Positions 49,018 through 59,204 of a DNA stretch of 64,000 nt are shown one piece after another. Under the pieces are notes generated by a model. The model ran no database searches and had not been told where the DNA came from. It saw only the letters and a program-made list of their open reading frames with translations. The stretch spans positions 62,001 through 126,000 of the forward strand of contig JAPZRF010000008.1 in assembly GCA_027531145.1 (NCBI GenBank), written 5' to 3'. The position numbers and the translations under genes are program-made. The number at the start of each line of letters is the position of its first letter. Within the stretch, counting starts at the first letter, position 1. The DNA is from Brevundimonas sp. Lineage in GTDB: Bacteria > Pseudomonadota > Alphaproteobacteria > Caulobacterales > Caulobacteraceae.

Positions 49018-49288
49018 CGTCCTCATCCAGTCCTGCGATCCGCTTCAATTCGACGTTTCCGCCCTGTTGAGCCAGTTTCCAGTTCTCCATCAGCGCGTCC
49101 CGGTGCAACAGGGTCCAACGCTTCACCCGCCGGGCCTCTGTCGGGCGGAGTCGGCCACGGATGATTTCGCCCGTGTCGATCTCGATCAGGGCCACGTCGC
49201 GTGAGTGGAGCGCATGAAAGTGCGCCGGCGGATGATCGTCGAAGTACATCCGGATCGCTATACCATAGAACCATGATATGGTCGGCAT
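49010..49288 (-). CDS. DUF4160 domain protein
   Basis: 92 residues: MPTISWFYGIAIRMYFDDHPPAHFHA with the D-H-x-P-A-H-F-H signature at residues 17-25, and RRVKRWTLLHRDALMENW in the C-terminal half. The DUF4160-DUF2442 pair resembles a two-gene toxin-antitoxin-like or regulatory module; its mechanism is not established. Confidence 0.88.
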   Translation of the reverse strand: MPTISWFYGIAIRMYFDDHPPAHFHALHSRDVALIEIDTGEIIRGRLRPTEARRVKRWTLLHRDALMENWKLAQQGGNVELKRIAGLDEDDV

Positions 49289-49339
49289 CGCGCAGGCCTA
49301 ACACGGAAAGATTGCACGCTCCACAGCCGGAACGCCGCC

Positions 49340-49762
49340 ATGCCCGCCGATGCGAAAACCCGGCCCACGCCTGTCTCGCCCGAGGCCTTCATCGACAGCG
49401 TCGATCATCCCGGCCGGCGCGAGGACGCCCGCGCCGTGCTGGCCCTGCTGGCCGAGGCGACGGGCGAGCCACCCGTGATGTGGGGGCCCTCGATCATCGG
49501 CTTCGGCAGGTACCGCTACACCTACGACAGCGGCCATTCGGGCGAGGCACCGCTGGTGGGCTTCTCCCCGCGCAAGGCCAACCTGGTACTGTACATGGCC
49601 GCCGACGAGGACGCCCGCACTGCCTTCCTCGCGCGGCTCGGCAAGCACAAGACAGGCAAGGGCTGCATCTATCTGAACCGGCTGGCGGACGTGGACTCCG
49701 CCGTCATCGCCGAGATGGCCCGGTGGAGCATGAAGACCCTGAGGGAGAGGCATCCGGACTGA
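49340..49762 (+). CDS. DUF1801 (YdhG/YjbR-like) protein
   Basis: 140 residues. The segment PGRREDARAVLALLAEATGEPPVMWGPSIIGFG and GFSPRKANLVLYMA are the DUF1801 core, a CyaY/YdhG-like alpha-beta fold of unknown role. It stands alone between the accessory patch and gatB and reads from ATG 49340. Confidence 0.85.
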   Translation: MPADAKTRPTPVSPEAFIDSVDHPGRREDARAVLALLAEATGEPPVMWGPSIIGFGRYRYTYDSGHSGEAPLVGFSPRKANLVLYMAADEDARTAFLARLGKHKTGKGCIYLNRLADVDSAVIAEMARWSMKTLRERHPD

Positions 49763-49794
49763 GGCCGGGCCCCGCGCCGGAGCTCCCGGTCGCC

Positions 49795-51297
49795 TTACAG
49801 CCCCAGCTTCGCCTTCAGGATGTCGTTGACCGCCGCCGGATTGGCCTTGCCGCCGGTGACCTTCATGACCTGGCCGACGAACCAGCCCAAGGCCTGGGGC
49901 TTGTCCTTCACGGCTTCGACCTTGTCGGGGTTGGCGGCGATGATGTCATCGACGGCCTTCTCGATCGCGCCGGTATCGGTGACCTGCTTCAGGCCGTGCC
50001 TTTCGACCACCTCGGCCGGCGAGCCTTCGCCGTTCCACACGTGGTCGAACACCTCCTTGGCGATCTTGGAGGAGATGACATTGGTCTCGATCAGCTCGAC
50101 CAGCTGGGCCACGTGGGCGGCGGGCAGGGGGTTGTCGGCGAAGTCGCGGCCGTCGGCGGTCAGCCGGGCCGAAACCTCGTTGGTCACCCAGTTGGCCACC
50201 AGCTTGGCGTCGCGACCCTGCGCAGCCGCCTCGAAATAGTCGGCCTTGGCCTGTTCCGAGATCAGCACCCCGGCGTCGTACTGCGACAGGCCGTAATGGC
50301 TCATGAAGCGACGGCGCTTGTCATCCGGCAGCTCGGGCAGGGAGGCGCGGATGCTTTCGATCCAGGCCTCCTCCAGCTCCAGCGGCAGCAGGTCGGGGTC
50401 CGGGAAGTAGCGGTAGTCGTGCGCCTCTTCCTTGGAGCGCATGGAGCGCGTCTCGCCCTTGTTGGGGTCGAACAGGCGGGTCTCCTGGTCGATCTTGCCG
50501 CCGTCCTCGAGGATCTCGATCTGGCGCCGCGCCTCGTACTGGATGGCCTGGGAGATGAAGCGGAACGAATTGACGTTCTTGATCTCGCAGCGGGTGCCCA
50601 GATGGCTGAAGTCGCCGCTGGCGCGGTACTTTTCGTACTGGCCCGGGCGGCACACCGAGACGTTGACGTCGGCGCGCAGGTTGCCCTTCTCCATGTCGCC
50701 GTCGCAGGTCCCGAGATAGATCAGGATGGTGCGCAGCTTCTTCAGATAGGCCACCGCCTCGTCCGGCGTGCGCATGTCGGGGCGCGAGACGATCTCCATC
50801 AGCGCCGTGCCGGCCCGGTTCAGGTCGACATAGCTTTCCGACGGTGACAGGTCGTGGATCAGCTTGCCGGCGTCCTGCTCGAGGTGCAGGCGCTCGATGC
50901 GCACCTCGAAGAAGCTGCCGTCGTCTCGCTCGACCTCGACCACGCCCTCGCCGACGATCGGATGGTACAGCTGGCTGATCTGGTAGCCTGTCGGCAGGTC
51001 CGGGTAGAAGTAGTTCTTGCGGTCGAACTGGCTGCGGCGGTTGATCCGGGCCCGCAGGCCGAGGCCCGAGCGCACCGCCTGCTCGACGCAGAAGCGGTTC
51101 AGGGTCGGCAGCATGCCGGGGAAGCCGGCGTCGACCAGCGACACCTGCTCGTTCGGGCCGGCGCCGAAGCCGACGGCGGCTCCGGAAAACAGCTTGGCCT
51201 TCGAGGCGACCTGGGCGTGAACCTCCAGGCCCAGAACCAGTTCCCAGGGGCCGGTGCGGCCTTCGATGACATAGCGGGGGGCAGCGACGTCGGTCAT
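49795..51297 (-). CDS. gatB: Asp-tRNA(Asn)/Glu-tRNA(Gln) amidotransferase subunit B
   Basis: 500 residues. [11 protein letters not shown] near 19, [16 protein letters not shown] near 94, and the [20 protein letters not shown] segment near 154 are GatB signatures. The C-terminal YqeY-like tail domain ends in [15 protein letters not shown]. GatB binds and phosphorylates the misacylated tRNA. Here gatB is separated from gatCA by a small secreted gene on the opposite strand. Confidence 0.97.
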   Translation of the reverse strand: MTDVAAPRYVIEGRTGPWELVLGLEVHAQVASKAKLFSGAAVGFGAGPNEQVSLVDAGFPGMLPTLNRFCVEQAVRSGLGLRARINRRSQFDRKNYFYPDLPTGYQISQLYHPIVGEGVVEVERDDGSFFEVRIERLHLEQDAGKLIHDLSPSESYVDLNRAGTALMEIVSRPDMRTPDEAVAYLKKLRTILIYLGTCDGDMEKGNLRADVNVSVCRPGQYEKYRASGDFSHLGTRCEIKNVNSFRFISQAIQYEARRQIEILEDGGKIDQETRLFDPNKGETRSMRSKEEAHDYRYFPDPDLLPLELEEAWIESIRASLPELPDDKRRRFMSHYGLSQYDAGVLISEQAKADYFEAAAQGRDAKLVANWVTNEVSARLTADGRDFADNPLPAAHVAQLVELIETNVISSKIAKEVFDHVWNGEGSPAEVVERHGLKQVTDTGAIEKAVDDIIAANPDKVEAVKDKPQALGWFVGQVMKVTGGKANPAAVNDILKAKLGL

Positions 51298-51396
51298 GAC
51301 CGGTGTCTAGCTTCGCGCGCGAGGAAGGGAAAGTTTTGTCGTGGCGCGGTCTCGAAATCCGGGGCATTCTCCACCCGTCCTTTTCGGAGACCTGCC

Positions 51397-51738
51397 ATGC
51401 ATAAGACCACCCTAGTTCTCGCCGCCCTGATGATTGCCGCCCCGGCGGTCGCCCAGGACGCCCCGGCCGCCCCCGCCGGTGACGGCCACGCCGGCCATGC
51501 CGCCCCGGCCGCCGCGACGCCGGCCGCCCCGGCCTTCACCATCGACACCCCGATCCGCGACATCCTCGCCAACCCGGCCGCCGCAGCCGTGCTGGAGAAG
51601 CACATCCCGGGCGTGGCCGAGCATCCGGCCCGGCCGCAATTCGAGGCCATGTCGCTGAAGCAGGTCCAGCCCCTGTCGCAGGGCGCGATCACCGATGCCA
51701 TGCTGGCGGCCATAGACACCGAGCTGAAGGCGCTCTGA
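51397..51738 (+). CDS. Small secreted protein with a helical DPAARAVLEKH-type domain
   Basis: 113 residues. Signal peptide MHKTTLVLAALMIAAPAVAQ, an Ala/Pro/His-rich linker (GDGHAGHAAPAAA), then a small helical domain TIDTPIRDILANPAAAAVLEKHIPGV...FEAMSLKQVQPLSQGAITDAML. The same helical motif occurs at the C-termini of some alphaproteobacterial glycoside hydrolases, from memory; here it stands alone. Function unknown. Confidence 0.7.
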   Translation: MHKTTLVLAALMIAAPAVAQDAPAAPAGDGHAGHAAPAAATPAAPAFTIDTPIRDILANPAAAAVLEKHIPGVAEHPARPQFEAMSLKQVQPLSQGAITDAMLAAIDTELKAL

Positions 51739-51746
51739 CGTCAGAC

Positions 51747-51777
51747 CCTCCCTCTCCCGGCGGGGGAGGGAGGCTTT
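51747..51777. terminator. GC-rich hairpin between convergent genes
   Basis: A 12-bp stem (CCTCCCTCTCCC with GGGGGAGGGAGG, one G-T pair) followed by CTTTA. It lies between the small secreted gene and the gatA stop and can serve both directions. It resembles a single arm of the palindromic elements. Confidence 0.55.
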
Positions 51778-53254
51778 ACCACCACTTCGCCGGCTTCGCC
51801 GTGAAGCCCGCCGCGTCTTCCAGCGCCTCGGCGACCCGGAACACGGTCGCCTCGTCAAGGGCCCTGCCGATCACCTGCAGGCCCAGCGGCAGGCCGCCGG
51901 CGTCGACCCCGGCGGGCACCGAGATGCCCGGCAGGCCGGCGAGGTTGGCGGTCACCGTGAAGACGTCGTTCAGGTACATGGTCACCGGGTCGATCTGCTT
52001 GTCGCCGAGCGCGAAGGCGGCTGACGGGGTCGACGGCGTCAGGATGGCGTCGACCTGGCCCCAGACCTTGTCGAAGTCCTCGGCGATGCGCCGGCGCACC
52101 TTCAGCGCCCGCACATAGTAGGCGTCGTAAAAGCCGGCCGAGAGCACATAGGCGCCGATGGTCAGGCGGCGCTGGACCTCCTTGCCGAAGCCCTCGGCGC
52201 GAGTGGTTTCGTAAAGGTCGGTCAGGTTGGCGGCCGTGTCGGCCCGGTGGCCGAAGCGCATGCCGTCATACCGCGCCAGGTTCGACGAGGCCTCGGCCGG
52301 GGCGACGATGTAGTAGGTCGGCAGGGCGTACTTCGTGTGCGGCAGGCTGATGTCGACGATCTCCGCGCCGGCGGCCTTGAGCCATTCGACGCCCTTGTCC
52401 CAAAGCGCCTGGATCTCGGCCGGCATGCCGTCGACGACATACTCGCGCGGCACGCCGATCTTCAGCCCCTTCACACCCTGACCGAGGGCGGCGGACCAGT
52501 CGGGAGTCTCGATGTCGAGGCTGGTCGAGTCCTTCGGATCGAAGGAGCACATCGAGCGCAGCATCAGGGCCGCGTCCGCCACTGTCTTCGTGATCGGGCC
52601 GGCCTGGTCGAGCGAGCTGGCGAAGGCCACCATGCCGAAGCGGCTGGCGCGGCCGTAGGTCGGCTTGATGCCGACGGTGCCGGTGAAGGCGGCTGGCTGG
52701 CGGATCGAGCCGCCGGTGTCAGAGGCGGTGGCGGCCAGACACAGGTCGGCGGCGACGGCCGAGGCCGATCCGCCGGAGGAGCCGCCGGGAGTCAACTCGG
52801 CATTTTGCGCCGACGACTTCCACGGGTTCTTCACCGGGCCGAAGGCGCTGGTTTCGTTCGACGAGCCCATGGCGAACTCGTCCATGTTGAGCTTGCCGAG
52901 CATCACCGCCCCGTCGCGCCAAAGGTTGGCGGTGACGGTCGATTCGTACGGCGGGACGAAGCCGCGCAGCATGTTCGAGCCGGCGGCGGTCTGAACGCCC
53001 TCGGTACAGAACAGATCCTTGACGCCGAGCGGCGCGCCTTCGAGGGTCCCCCCTTGGTCGCGGGCCAGCCGCGCGTCCGAGGTCCGGGCCATGTCCAGCG
53101 CCTTGTCGGCGGTGACCTCGACATAGGCGTTGAGCGCCGGATTGGCGGTGCTGATGGCCCCGAGGAAGGCTGTGGTCAGCTCCTCCGAGGAGACGCGGCG
53201 CGCCTTCAGGGCCTCGACGGCGTCGGTCAGGGTGAGGGAGGTCAGGTCGCTCAT
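51776..53254 (-). CDS. gatA: Asp-tRNA(Asn)/Glu-tRNA(Gln) amidotransferase subunit A
   Basis: 492 residues. Amidase-signature enzyme: catalytic Lys in GVKDLFC near 77, the [15 protein letters not shown] loop near 157, and the nucleophile Ser in [13 protein letters not shown] near 178. It releases ammonia from glutamine for tRNA amidation. Start overlaps the gatC stop by 4 bp. Confidence 0.97.
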   Translation of the reverse strand: MSDLTSLTLTDAVEALKARRVSSEELTTAFLGAISTANPALNAYVEVTADKALDMARTSDARLARDQGGTLEGAPLGVKDLFCTEGVQTAAGSNMLRGFVPPYESTVTANLWRDGAVMLGKLNMDEFAMGSSNETSAFGPVKNPWKSSAQNAELTPGGSSGGSASAVAADLCLAATASDTGGSIRQPAAFTGTVGIKPTYGRASRFGMVAFASSLDQAGPITKTVADAALMLRSMCSFDPKDSTSLDIETPDWSAALGQGVKGLKIGVPREYVVDGMPAEIQALWDKGVEWLKAAGAEIVDISLPHTKYALPTYYIVAPAEASSNLARYDGMRFGHRADTAANLTDLYETTRAEGFGKEVQRRLTIGAYVLSAGFYDAYYVRALKVRRRIAEDFDKVWGQVDAILTPSTPSAAFALGDKQIDPVTMYLNDVFTVTANLAGLPGISVPAGVDAGGLPLGLQVIGRALDEATVFRVAEALEDAAGFTAKPAKWW

Positions 53255-53538
53255 TCCACCACCTTGGGGACGACAAAGAAGCCGTCCGCGGCCTTGGGCG
53301 CGTTCGACAGCACGGCGGAGAGCTTGTCCCCGTCGGTGACCTCGTCCTCACGCAGCCGCAGGGTCTGGGCCACGTTCGAGGTCATCGGCTCGACGCCCTC
53401 GACATCGACCTCGTTCAGTTGCGCGATCCACGCGAGGATGCCGTTCAGCTCGGCGGCCAGCGGTTCGAGCCGGTCCTCGGAAGTCTTGATGCGGGCGAGG
53501 TGGGCGACACGCCTCACCGTCGCGGCGTCGATGGCCAT
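53251..53538 (-). CDS. gatC: Asp-tRNA(Asn)/Glu-tRNA(Gln) amidotransferase subunit C
   Basis: 95 residues: [45 protein letters not shown] is the standard GatC pattern. The small subunit that clasps GatA to GatB. First gene of gatCA. Confidence 0.96.
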   Translation of the reverse strand: MAIDAATVRRVAHLARIKTSEDRLEPLAAELNGILAWIAQLNEVDVEGVEPMTSNVAQTLRLREDEVTDGDKLSAVLSNAPKAADGFFVVPKVVE

Positions 53539-53618
53539 CGGTCGCTCCGGACGTTGCGGGAACTCAGGCGGCCGGGATTAGCGTCCGAACGCCTGCGCCA
53601 CAAGGCGCGAGACGCCGA

Positions 53619-54107
53619 TCAGGCGGCCGGGGTGACGTTGATGGTCTGCGGCGGCGCGCCGTCCTCACCCGGGGTCCAGCCGACGATGATCCGGCGGGTC
53701 GAGGCGGCGATGCCGCCGCTTTCGCTGTCGACTGCGCTCTCGTTAATCTCGAGATCGATGCGGCCAGGAGCGGAGGCCAGCACCTCAAAGTCCTCGAAGT
53801 CGCCAAGGCGGTAAACGCGCCAGCCCTCGGCTGCCCCGCCAAAAAAGGCAATGTAGGTGTACAGGCCATTGACCGCCGGGTCGCCCGCGGCAGTGCCGAA
53901 CACCTTGGCGTTCAGGTCCGGCAGGGCCACCAGCTCGACCACGGAGGCGGCGGCCTGCAGCCAGGCGGCGTCGTCGACCTCGACCGTCACGGGCGCGCCG
54001 GCCGGCTCGAGGGCGGCGGGCGAGGCGGCCTCCTGCGTGTCTGCGCCCTGGCCGCAGGCGGAGAGCAGGGTGGCGGCCAGCGCCAGGACGACTGTCGATC
54101 GGATCAT
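53619..54107 (-). CDS. Lipoprotein, hypothetical
   Basis: 162 residues from ATG 54107, preceded by GGAG. Lipobox LLSAC at residues 14-18, so the mature protein is probably lipid-anchored. The rest is acidic with a beta-rich middle (AEGWRVYRLGDFEDFEVLASAPGRIDLEINE). Longer upstream frames lack a signal sequence. It is divergent from ruvX. No known domain. Confidence 0.75.
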   Translation of the reverse strand: MIRSTVVLALAATLLSACGQGADTQEAASPAALEPAGAPVTVEVDDAAWLQAAASVVELVALPDLNAKVFGTAAGDPAVNGLYTYIAFFGGAAEGWRVYRLGDFEDFEVLASAPGRIDLEINESAVDSESGGIAASTRRIIVGWTPGEDGAPPQTINVTPAA

Positions 54108-54176
54108 GCGAGTCTCCTTCCGGTCGGCGGCACCCTCGCCTTTGACAGCGGCGATGGCAACGCCTAGCCACGGCCG

Positions 54177-54641
54177 GTGCCCGTCGTCGACCTGACTGCT
54201 TTGCCCGCCGCTACGGCCCCGAACACCCCTTGGTTCGGTCTCGACCTCGGCGAGACGACCATAGGTGTGGCAGCGTCTGACCGCAGCCGCATGATCGCCA
54301 GCCCGCTGCAGACCCTGAAGCGCAGCAAGTTCACGCAGGATGCCCAACAGCTATTCGCCCTGATGGACGAGCGCGGAGCGTCCGGCATCGTCATCGGCCT
54401 GCCCGCCAACATGGACGGCAGCGAGGGCCCCCGGGCGCAGTCCGCGCGAGCCTTCGCCCGCAACCTCGAGCGCCTGCGCTCCGTCACCGTCGCCTTCTGG
54501 GACGAGCGACTGTCCACCGCCGGGGTCGAGCGGTTCCTGATCGAGGGTCTCGATCTCAGCCGTCGGCGCCGCGCCGAGGTGGTCGACCGCACCGCCGCGG
54601 CGTGGATCCTCCAGGGCGCGCTAGACAGGCTCCGCGCATGA
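54177..54641 (+). CDS. ruvX: Holliday junction resolvase-like protein RuvX (YqgF)
   Basis: 154 residues from GTG 54177. RNase H-like fold: WFGLDLGETTIGVA (first Asp, near 23), LPANMDGSEGPRA, the FWDERLSTAGVERFL segment (Glu near 104), and the terminal VVDRTAAAWILQGALD (Asp near 137). The three acidic positions of YqgF are present. Known as an essential 16S rRNA 5'-maturation nuclease in some bacteria. Its stop overlaps the transporter start (ATGA). Confidence 0.93.
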   Translation: MPVVDLTALPAATAPNTPWFGLDLGETTIGVAASDRSRMIASPLQTLKRSKFTQDAQQLFALMDERGASGIVIGLPANMDGSEGPRAQSARAFARNLERLRSVTVAFWDERLSTAGVERFLIEGLDLSRRRRAEVVDRTAAAWILQGALDRLRA

Positions 54642-55558
54642 TCGGCGTGCTCGGCGGGGTTCTACCCGTCTTCTTCCTGATCGCCCTCGGCTGGGGCCTG
54701 CGGCGGCTGGGCTTCCTGAAGGACGATGGCTGGAAGGGCGTCGAGCGCCTGTCCTACGTCGTGCTCTATCCCAGCTTCCTGGTCCCGGCGGTGTGGGGGG
54801 CGGACTTCGCCTCGGGAGCCGCAGGGCCGGTGGCCATGTCCACGGTCGGCGTGACACTGGCCTTCGCCCTCGTCACCCTGCTGGTGCGGCCGCTGATCAA
54901 GCTGGATGGACCCGGCTTCACCAGCGTCTTCCAGGGAGTCATCCGCTGGAACGGCTTTGTCTTCCTGCCGGTGGCGCTTGGGGTGCTGGGCCCAGAGAGT
55001 GTCGGCCTCGCCTCGCTCGCCTTCGGCGTGCTGGCACCAGCGGTCAATGTCATCTGCGTGCTGGTCCTGACTCGCTGGGGCGCGGACCAGGCGTCCGGCT
55101 GGCGCGGCGCGCTGCGCTCGCTGTCGCGCAACCCGATCATTCTGTCCTGCGCCGCCGGTGCCCTGCTCAACGTCTCGGAGCTTGAGCCAGAGGGTGCCGT
55201 GGCCGGCCTGCTGCGCCTCACCGGCGAGGCGGCGGTGCCGCTGGGCCTGCTGGTGGTCGGGGCAGGACTCAGCTTCACCCACGCCGCCGGACGGCCTGTG
55301 ACGCTGGGCTTGATCGCCCTCGTCAAGCTGGTGGCCCTGCCGCTGACCATGTTCTGGGTCTGTGCCCTGCTCGGCGGAGACCGCACCGCCCAGGGCGTGG
55401 CCCTGCTCGCCGGTGCCGCACCAGGGGCCGCCGCCGCCTATGTCATGGCGCGCCAGATGGGCGGCGATGCAAAGCTGATGGCCGGCTCGATCGCCTTCAC
55501 CACGGTCGGCAGCGCCCTGACGATACCCCTGCTGCTGATCCTGCTCGGCTACGCCTGA
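54638..55558 (+). CDS. AEC family transporter (auxin efflux carrier-type)
   Basis: 306 residues with about ten membrane helices arranged as two inverted halves: [19 protein letters not shown] at the start, the [11 protein letters not shown] crossover and the C-terminal [29 protein letters not shown] motif are typical of bacterial AEC carriers. The substrate may be malate, another organic acid or an amino acid. Coupled to ruvX by overlap. Confidence 0.92.
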   Translation: MIGVLGGVLPVFFLIALGWGLRRLGFLKDDGWKGVERLSYVVLYPSFLVPAVWGADFASGAAGPVAMSTVGVTLAFALVTLLVRPLIKLDGPGFTSVFQGVIRWNGFVFLPVALGVLGPESVGLASLAFGVLAPAVNVICVLVLTRWGADQASGWRGALRSLSRNPIILSCAAGALLNVSELEPEGAVAGLLRLTGEAAVPLGLLVVGAGLSFTHAAGRPVTLGLIALVKLVALPLTMFWVCALLGGDRTAQGVALLAGAAPGAAAAYVMARQMGGDAKLMAGSIAFTTVGSALTIPLLLILLGYA

Positions 55559-55617
55559 GCTGGATTTCGGGGGCCACGCTTCCCTCCGGCCGCGGACCTG
55601 CCTATAGCGGGCCCTCG

Positions 55618-56589
55618 ATGACCTCCTCTGACGCCCTCGTCGAGACGATTCGCGCGCGCCGGGTCCCCTTTCCGAAGCCGCACTTCCTGTCGGCGACCGA
55701 CCTCAATCCGCTCGCGACCACGCAGATACTCGACCTCGCCTCCGCCTTCGTCGAGCTGAACCGGCAGTCGTCCAAGGGCGTCGACATCCTGCGCGGCCAT
55801 ACGGTCGTGAACCTGTTCTTCGAGAACTCCACGCGGACCAGCTCCTCATTCGAGATCGCCGCCAAGCGGCTGGGGGCGGACGTAGTCTCCATGCCGGTGC
55901 AGGCCTCCTCCGTGGCCAAGGGCGAGACCCTGATCGACACGGCGGTGACCCTGAACGCCATGCGGCCGGACATTCTTGTGGTCCGACACGCCTCCTCCGG
56001 GGCGGCGGCCCTGCTGTCGCAGAAGGTCGGGTGCGCCGTGGTCAACGCCGGCGACGGCCGCCATGAGCATCCGACCCAGGCCCTTCTGGACCTCCTGTCC
56101 CTGCGCCGGGCGTTCGGCGATGTCGGCGGCCTGACCGTCGCCATCTGCGGCGACGTGGCCCACAGCCGGGTGGCACGGTCGAATGTGGTCCTGCTGTCGA
56201 TGATGGGGGCGAGGGTCCGCCTCGTCGGCCCGCCGACGCTGGTGCCCGGCGACGCCGACCGCTGGGGCTGCGAGGTGTTCCACGACATGCGCGAGGGGCT
56301 GGCGGGGTGTGATGTGGTCATGATGCTGCGGTTGCAGCTGGAGCGGATGACCGGGTCGCTGGCCCCGTCTACGCGCGAATACTTCCGCTTCTACGGTCTG
56401 GACCGCGAGAAGCTGGCGTGGGCCAACCCGGGCGCGAAGGTGATGCATCCCGGGCCGATGAACCGCGGGGTCGAGATCGACTCCGACGTGGCCGACGACC
56501 TGTCCGTTTCGCTGATCCAGGACCAGGTGGAAATGGGCGTGGCCGCCCGCATGGCGGTGCTGGCGGCGCTCGCGGAGGCGCGCGCATGA
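55618..56589 (+). CDS. pyrB: Aspartate carbamoyltransferase catalytic subunit
   Basis: 323 residues. Carbamoyl-phosphate motif [21 protein letters not shown] near 63, and [17 protein letters not shown] near 148. It catalyses the committed step of pyrimidine synthesis. Its stop overlaps the ATG of the pyrC homologue (ATGA); in several proteobacteria the two proteins form one dodecameric complex, which this coupling supports. Confidence 0.96.
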   Translation: MTSSDALVETIRARRVPFPKPHFLSATDLNPLATTQILDLASAFVELNRQSSKGVDILRGHTVVNLFFENSTRTSSSFEIAAKRLGADVVSMPVQASSVAKGETLIDTAVTLNAMRPDILVVRHASSGAAALLSQKVGCAVVNAGDGRHEHPTQALLDLLSLRRAFGDVGGLTVAICGDVAHSRVARSNVVLLSMMGARVRLVGPPTLVPGDADRWGCEVFHDMREGLAGCDVVMMLRLQLERMTGSLAPSTREYFRFYGLDREKLAWANPGAKVMHPGPMNRGVEIDSDVADDLSVSLIQDQVEMGVAARMAVLAALAEARA

Positions 56590-57869
56590 CGGTCTTCGCC
56601 CTGCTCAATGCCCGCCTGCTGGATCCTGCCAGCGGTTATGACGGCCCCGGTGCCGTCCTCGTCGAGGACGGCCGAATCCGCGACGTCCTGCGCGGCGCGT
56701 GTGCGGCGGCCCCGGCCGGCGTGACCATCGTCGACGCCGGCGGCCAGTGCTTGGCACCGGGGCTGATCGACATCCGGGTCAAGACCGGTGAGCCGGGGGC
56801 CGAGCCGCGCGAGACGCTGAAGTCCGCAGCCCTGGCCGCCGCGGCCGGGGGCGTGACCACTATCGTGGTCCAGCCGGACACGGACCCCGCTCTCGACGAT
56901 CCGGCGGGCATCGACTTCGTTCAGCGGCGCGGAGCGGCCCTCGGCCTGATCAATGTGCGCGCCGCAGGGGCCGCCACGCGTGGCCTCGAAGGCCAGAGCA
57001 TGGCCGAGATCGGACTGATGACAGAGGCCGGTGCGCTCTACTTCACCGACGTCGATCACGTCATCGCCGATAGCCGTACCCTGATGCGGGTGATGAGCTA
57101 CGCCACCGCCTTCGACGCCCTGATCGCCCACCGGCCGGCGGATCCATGGCTATCGCAAGGGGCGGTGGCGACCTCGGGCGAGCTGGCCACACGCCTCGGT
57201 CTGCCGGCCGCCCCGGCCATCGCCGAGCGTATCCAGCTGGAGCGCGACCTCGCCCTCGTTGAACAAACCGGGGCCCGCTTTCTGGTGGATCAGATTTCCA
57301 CCGCCGGCGCACTGGAGACGCTCGCCCGCGCCCGAGCGCGAGGGCTGGAGGTCGCCGCGTCGGTCTCGGTCAACCACCTCAGCTTCAACGAGCTGGACAT
57401 CGGTGACTACCGCACCTTCTACCGGCTCGACCCCCCGCTGCGGGCGGAGAGCGACCGGCTGGCCCTGATCGAGGCCGTGCGCGATGGGCTGATCGACGTG
57501 ATCACCTCGGCCCATACCCCGGCACCGGCTGAGGACAAGCGCCGCCCGTTCCAGGACGCCACGCCGGGCGCGGTCGGGCTGGAGACCCTGCTGCCGGCGG
57601 CCCTGCTCCTGCATCACGAGTACGGCCTGGGGCTTCTGGAGGTTCTGCGGCCCCTTACCCAGGGGCCTGCGGGTCTGCTCGGTCTGGAGGCGGGGGTCCT
57701 GGCTCCCGGCGCGCCGGCGGATCTGGTGCTGTTCGACCCGGGCGCGCCCCTCCGGGTCGACGCCGACAGGCTGCGCTCCAAGTCGCGCAACTCGCCCTTC
57801 GACGGCCGGTCGCTGCAGGGCTGTGTCAGCCGCACCTTCGTGAGCGGCCGCGAAATCTTCGCGGCCTGA
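56586..57869 (+). CDS. Dihydroorotase homologue lacking metal ligands (PyrC'-like)
   Basis: 427 residues with the amidohydrolase barrel framework: [30 protein letters not shown], the [14 protein letters not shown] segment, [16 protein letters not shown] and a C-terminal composite domain. In active dihydroorotases the first motif is D-x-H-x-H; here it is DIRVK, so both zinc-binding histidines are gone, and the later HxxH-type positions are also altered. It fits the non-catalytic PyrC' that supports PyrB assembly. A separate true pyrC would then be needed elsewhere. Confidence 0.85.
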   Translation: MTVFALLNARLLDPASGYDGPGAVLVEDGRIRDVLRGACAAAPAGVTIVDAGGQCLAPGLIDIRVKTGEPGAEPRETLKSAALAAAAGGVTTIVVQPDTDPALDDPAGIDFVQRRGAALGLINVRAAGAATRGLEGQSMAEIGLMTEAGALYFTDVDHVIADSRTLMRVMSYATAFDALIAHRPADPWLSQGAVATSGELATRLGLPAAPAIAERIQLERDLALVEQTGARFLVDQISTAGALETLARARARGLEVAASVSVNHLSFNELDIGDYRTFYRLDPPLRAESDRLALIEAVRDGLIDVITSAHTPAPAEDKRRPFQDATPGAVGLETLLPAALLLHHEYGLGLLEVLRPLTQGPAGLLGLEAGVLAPGAPADLVLFDPGAPLRVDADRLRSKSRNSPFDGRSLQGCVSRTFVSGREIFAA

Positions 57870-57875
57870 TCAGCG

Positions 57876-58103
57876 TCAGGCGGCCCGGGCCCGGATCGCC
57901 GTTGGGAAGTCTTCGACCGGGCCGCGCGCCTCGTCCCACAGGGCGTCCTCGTCCGAGTATCGGTTCAGGCTCGCGGCCGAGATGACGTCGACTACCTGCT
58001 CCTCCAGCCGGTCCCAGATGATCGACAGATCGCGGCAGCCCTCGGCCTCACAGGGGACGATCAGGTAGCGGCGGGCTGCGACGGCCGCGGCGGGCGAGAA
58101 CAT
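57876..58103 (-). CDS. Hypothetical small protein
   Basis: 75 residues from ATG 58103, chosen because GGAG lies 6 bases upstream; longer frames to 58115 and 58145 lack this. It contains two Cys close together (VPCEAEGCRD) and an acidic C-terminal half (RYSDEDALWDEARGPVEDFP). No family recognised. Divergent from the WYL regulator. Confidence 0.55.
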   Translation of the reverse strand: MFSPAAAVAARRYLIVPCEAEGCRDLSIIWDRLEEQVVDVISAASLNRYSDEDALWDEARGPVEDFPTAIRARAA

Positions 58104-58155
58104 TCGGGTCTCCATCGATCTGCGTCTTGTCGATGATCCCAACATGATGCAGCAT

Positions 58156-58174
58156 TGCGTCAGAAACGGACGCA
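58156..58174. promoter_or_regulatory. Inverted repeat upstream of the WYL regulator
   Basis: TGCGTC and GACGCA separated by 7 bases, ending 6 bases before the regulator ATG at 58181. It could be an autoregulatory operator; no clear ribosome-binding site lies between. Confidence 0.4.
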
Positions 58175-58180
58175 GCTGAA

Positions 58181-59167
58181 ATGCGGCACGACAAGGCGGC
58201 CATGGTCATCGAACTGGCGCGGCGGATGGCCGCCAGCGCAGAGGGCCTGACGCTCAACGAGATGGCTTCCGAGATGGGCGTGGGACGGCGCACGGCCGAG
58301 AGGATGCGCGACGCGGTACTGGCCCTGTTTCCGGCCGCCGAGGAGGTGGTCGATCCGCCGACCAAGCGCTGGCGCATCCGGGGCGGACTGTCGGCTTTCG
58401 AGCAGGCCCCGACCGCCGAGGAGCTGCTGGAGCTGTCCAAGGCCGCACAGGCGCTCCGCTCGGCCGGGGAGGGCGCGCGGGCCCAGGCGCTGGAGGGTCT
58501 TGAGCGCAAGATCAAGTCAGCGACGCGCTCGACGGCGCTCAACCGCATCGCCCCGGACCTTGAGGCCCTCGTGCGGGCCGAGACCATCGCCGTCCAGGCC
58601 GGCCCTCGGCCTTCGGCCGACGAGGCCGTGCTGGCGGCCATCCGTGGGGCCATCCTCGCGGGGCGTCCGTTGGAGTTCACCTACAGCCGCCCCGGGGCCG
58701 ACCCGCGTCGGCGCAGCGTCGCCGCCTGCGGGCTGATGTTCGGCCGCGCCAACTACCTGGTCGCCGCCGATCGCGAGAGCGGCCGCATCCAGACCTTCCG
58801 GCTGGATCGCATGAGCGCGGTGGCGGCGGGGGAGGGGAGCGCGCCGCCGCCACCGGATTTCGATCTGTCCACGTTCGCCAACCGTTCGTTCGGCATCTAC
58901 CAGGACGAGGTCGAGGACGTGGTGCTGCGCATTTCTGCGGACGGCGCGGCCGAGGCCCGGGCCTGGCGCTGGCACCCGACCCAGACCCTGGAGGACCTGC
59001 CGGACGGTCGCGTCGCGGTGCGCTTCACCGCCTCAGGTCTGCGCGAGCTGGCCTGGCACCTGTTCACCTGGGGCGAGCAGGTCGAGATTGTGTCTCCAGA
59101 GCGGCTCAAGGCGGTGATGGCCGCCGAGCTGGAGGCGGCGCGGCGGGGGCTCGATCGCGTCGGCTGA
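58181..59167 (+). CDS. Helix-turn-helix WYL-domain transcriptional regulator
   Basis: 328 residues. An N-terminal winged helix (LTLNEMASEMGVGRRTAERMRDAVLALFP), then a WYL-type domain (EFTYSRPGADPRRRSVAACGLMFGRANYLVAADRESGRIQTFRLDRM) and a C-terminal WCX extension (ISADGAAEARAWRWHPTQT ... ELAWHLFTWGEQVEIVSP). WYL proteins often sense nucleic acid or nucleotides; a Caulobacter relative (DriD) responds to DNA damage, but orthology is not claimed here. rarA, a replication-repair gene, follows. Confidence 0.9.
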   Translation: MRHDKAAMVIELARRMAASAEGLTLNEMASEMGVGRRTAERMRDAVLALFPAAEEVVDPPTKRWRIRGGLSAFEQAPTAEELLELSKAAQALRSAGEGARAQALEGLERKIKSATRSTALNRIAPDLEALVRAETIAVQAGPRPSADEAVLAAIRGAILAGRPLEFTYSRPGADPRRRSVAACGLMFGRANYLVAADRESGRIQTFRLDRMSAVAAGEGSAPPPPDFDLSTFANRSFGIYQDEVEDVVLRISADGAAEARAWRWHPTQTLEDLPDGRVAVRFTASGLRELAWHLFTWGEQVEIVSPERLKAVMAAELEAARRGLDRVG

Positions 59168-59204
59168 GCTTGGCGCGCCCGCGTCGGAGGGCCTATCAGG
59201 GCGC

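Noticed and set aside
49201..50847. A 548-codon plus-strand frame over the DUF1801 gene and antisense to gatB
   Set aside because: It is out of frame with DUF1801 and complementary to gatB, which is fully conserved.
58181..59167. Naming the WYL regulator as DriD
   Set aside because: Length and domains fit, but I cannot confirm orthology from sequence alone and the neighbours do not decide it.
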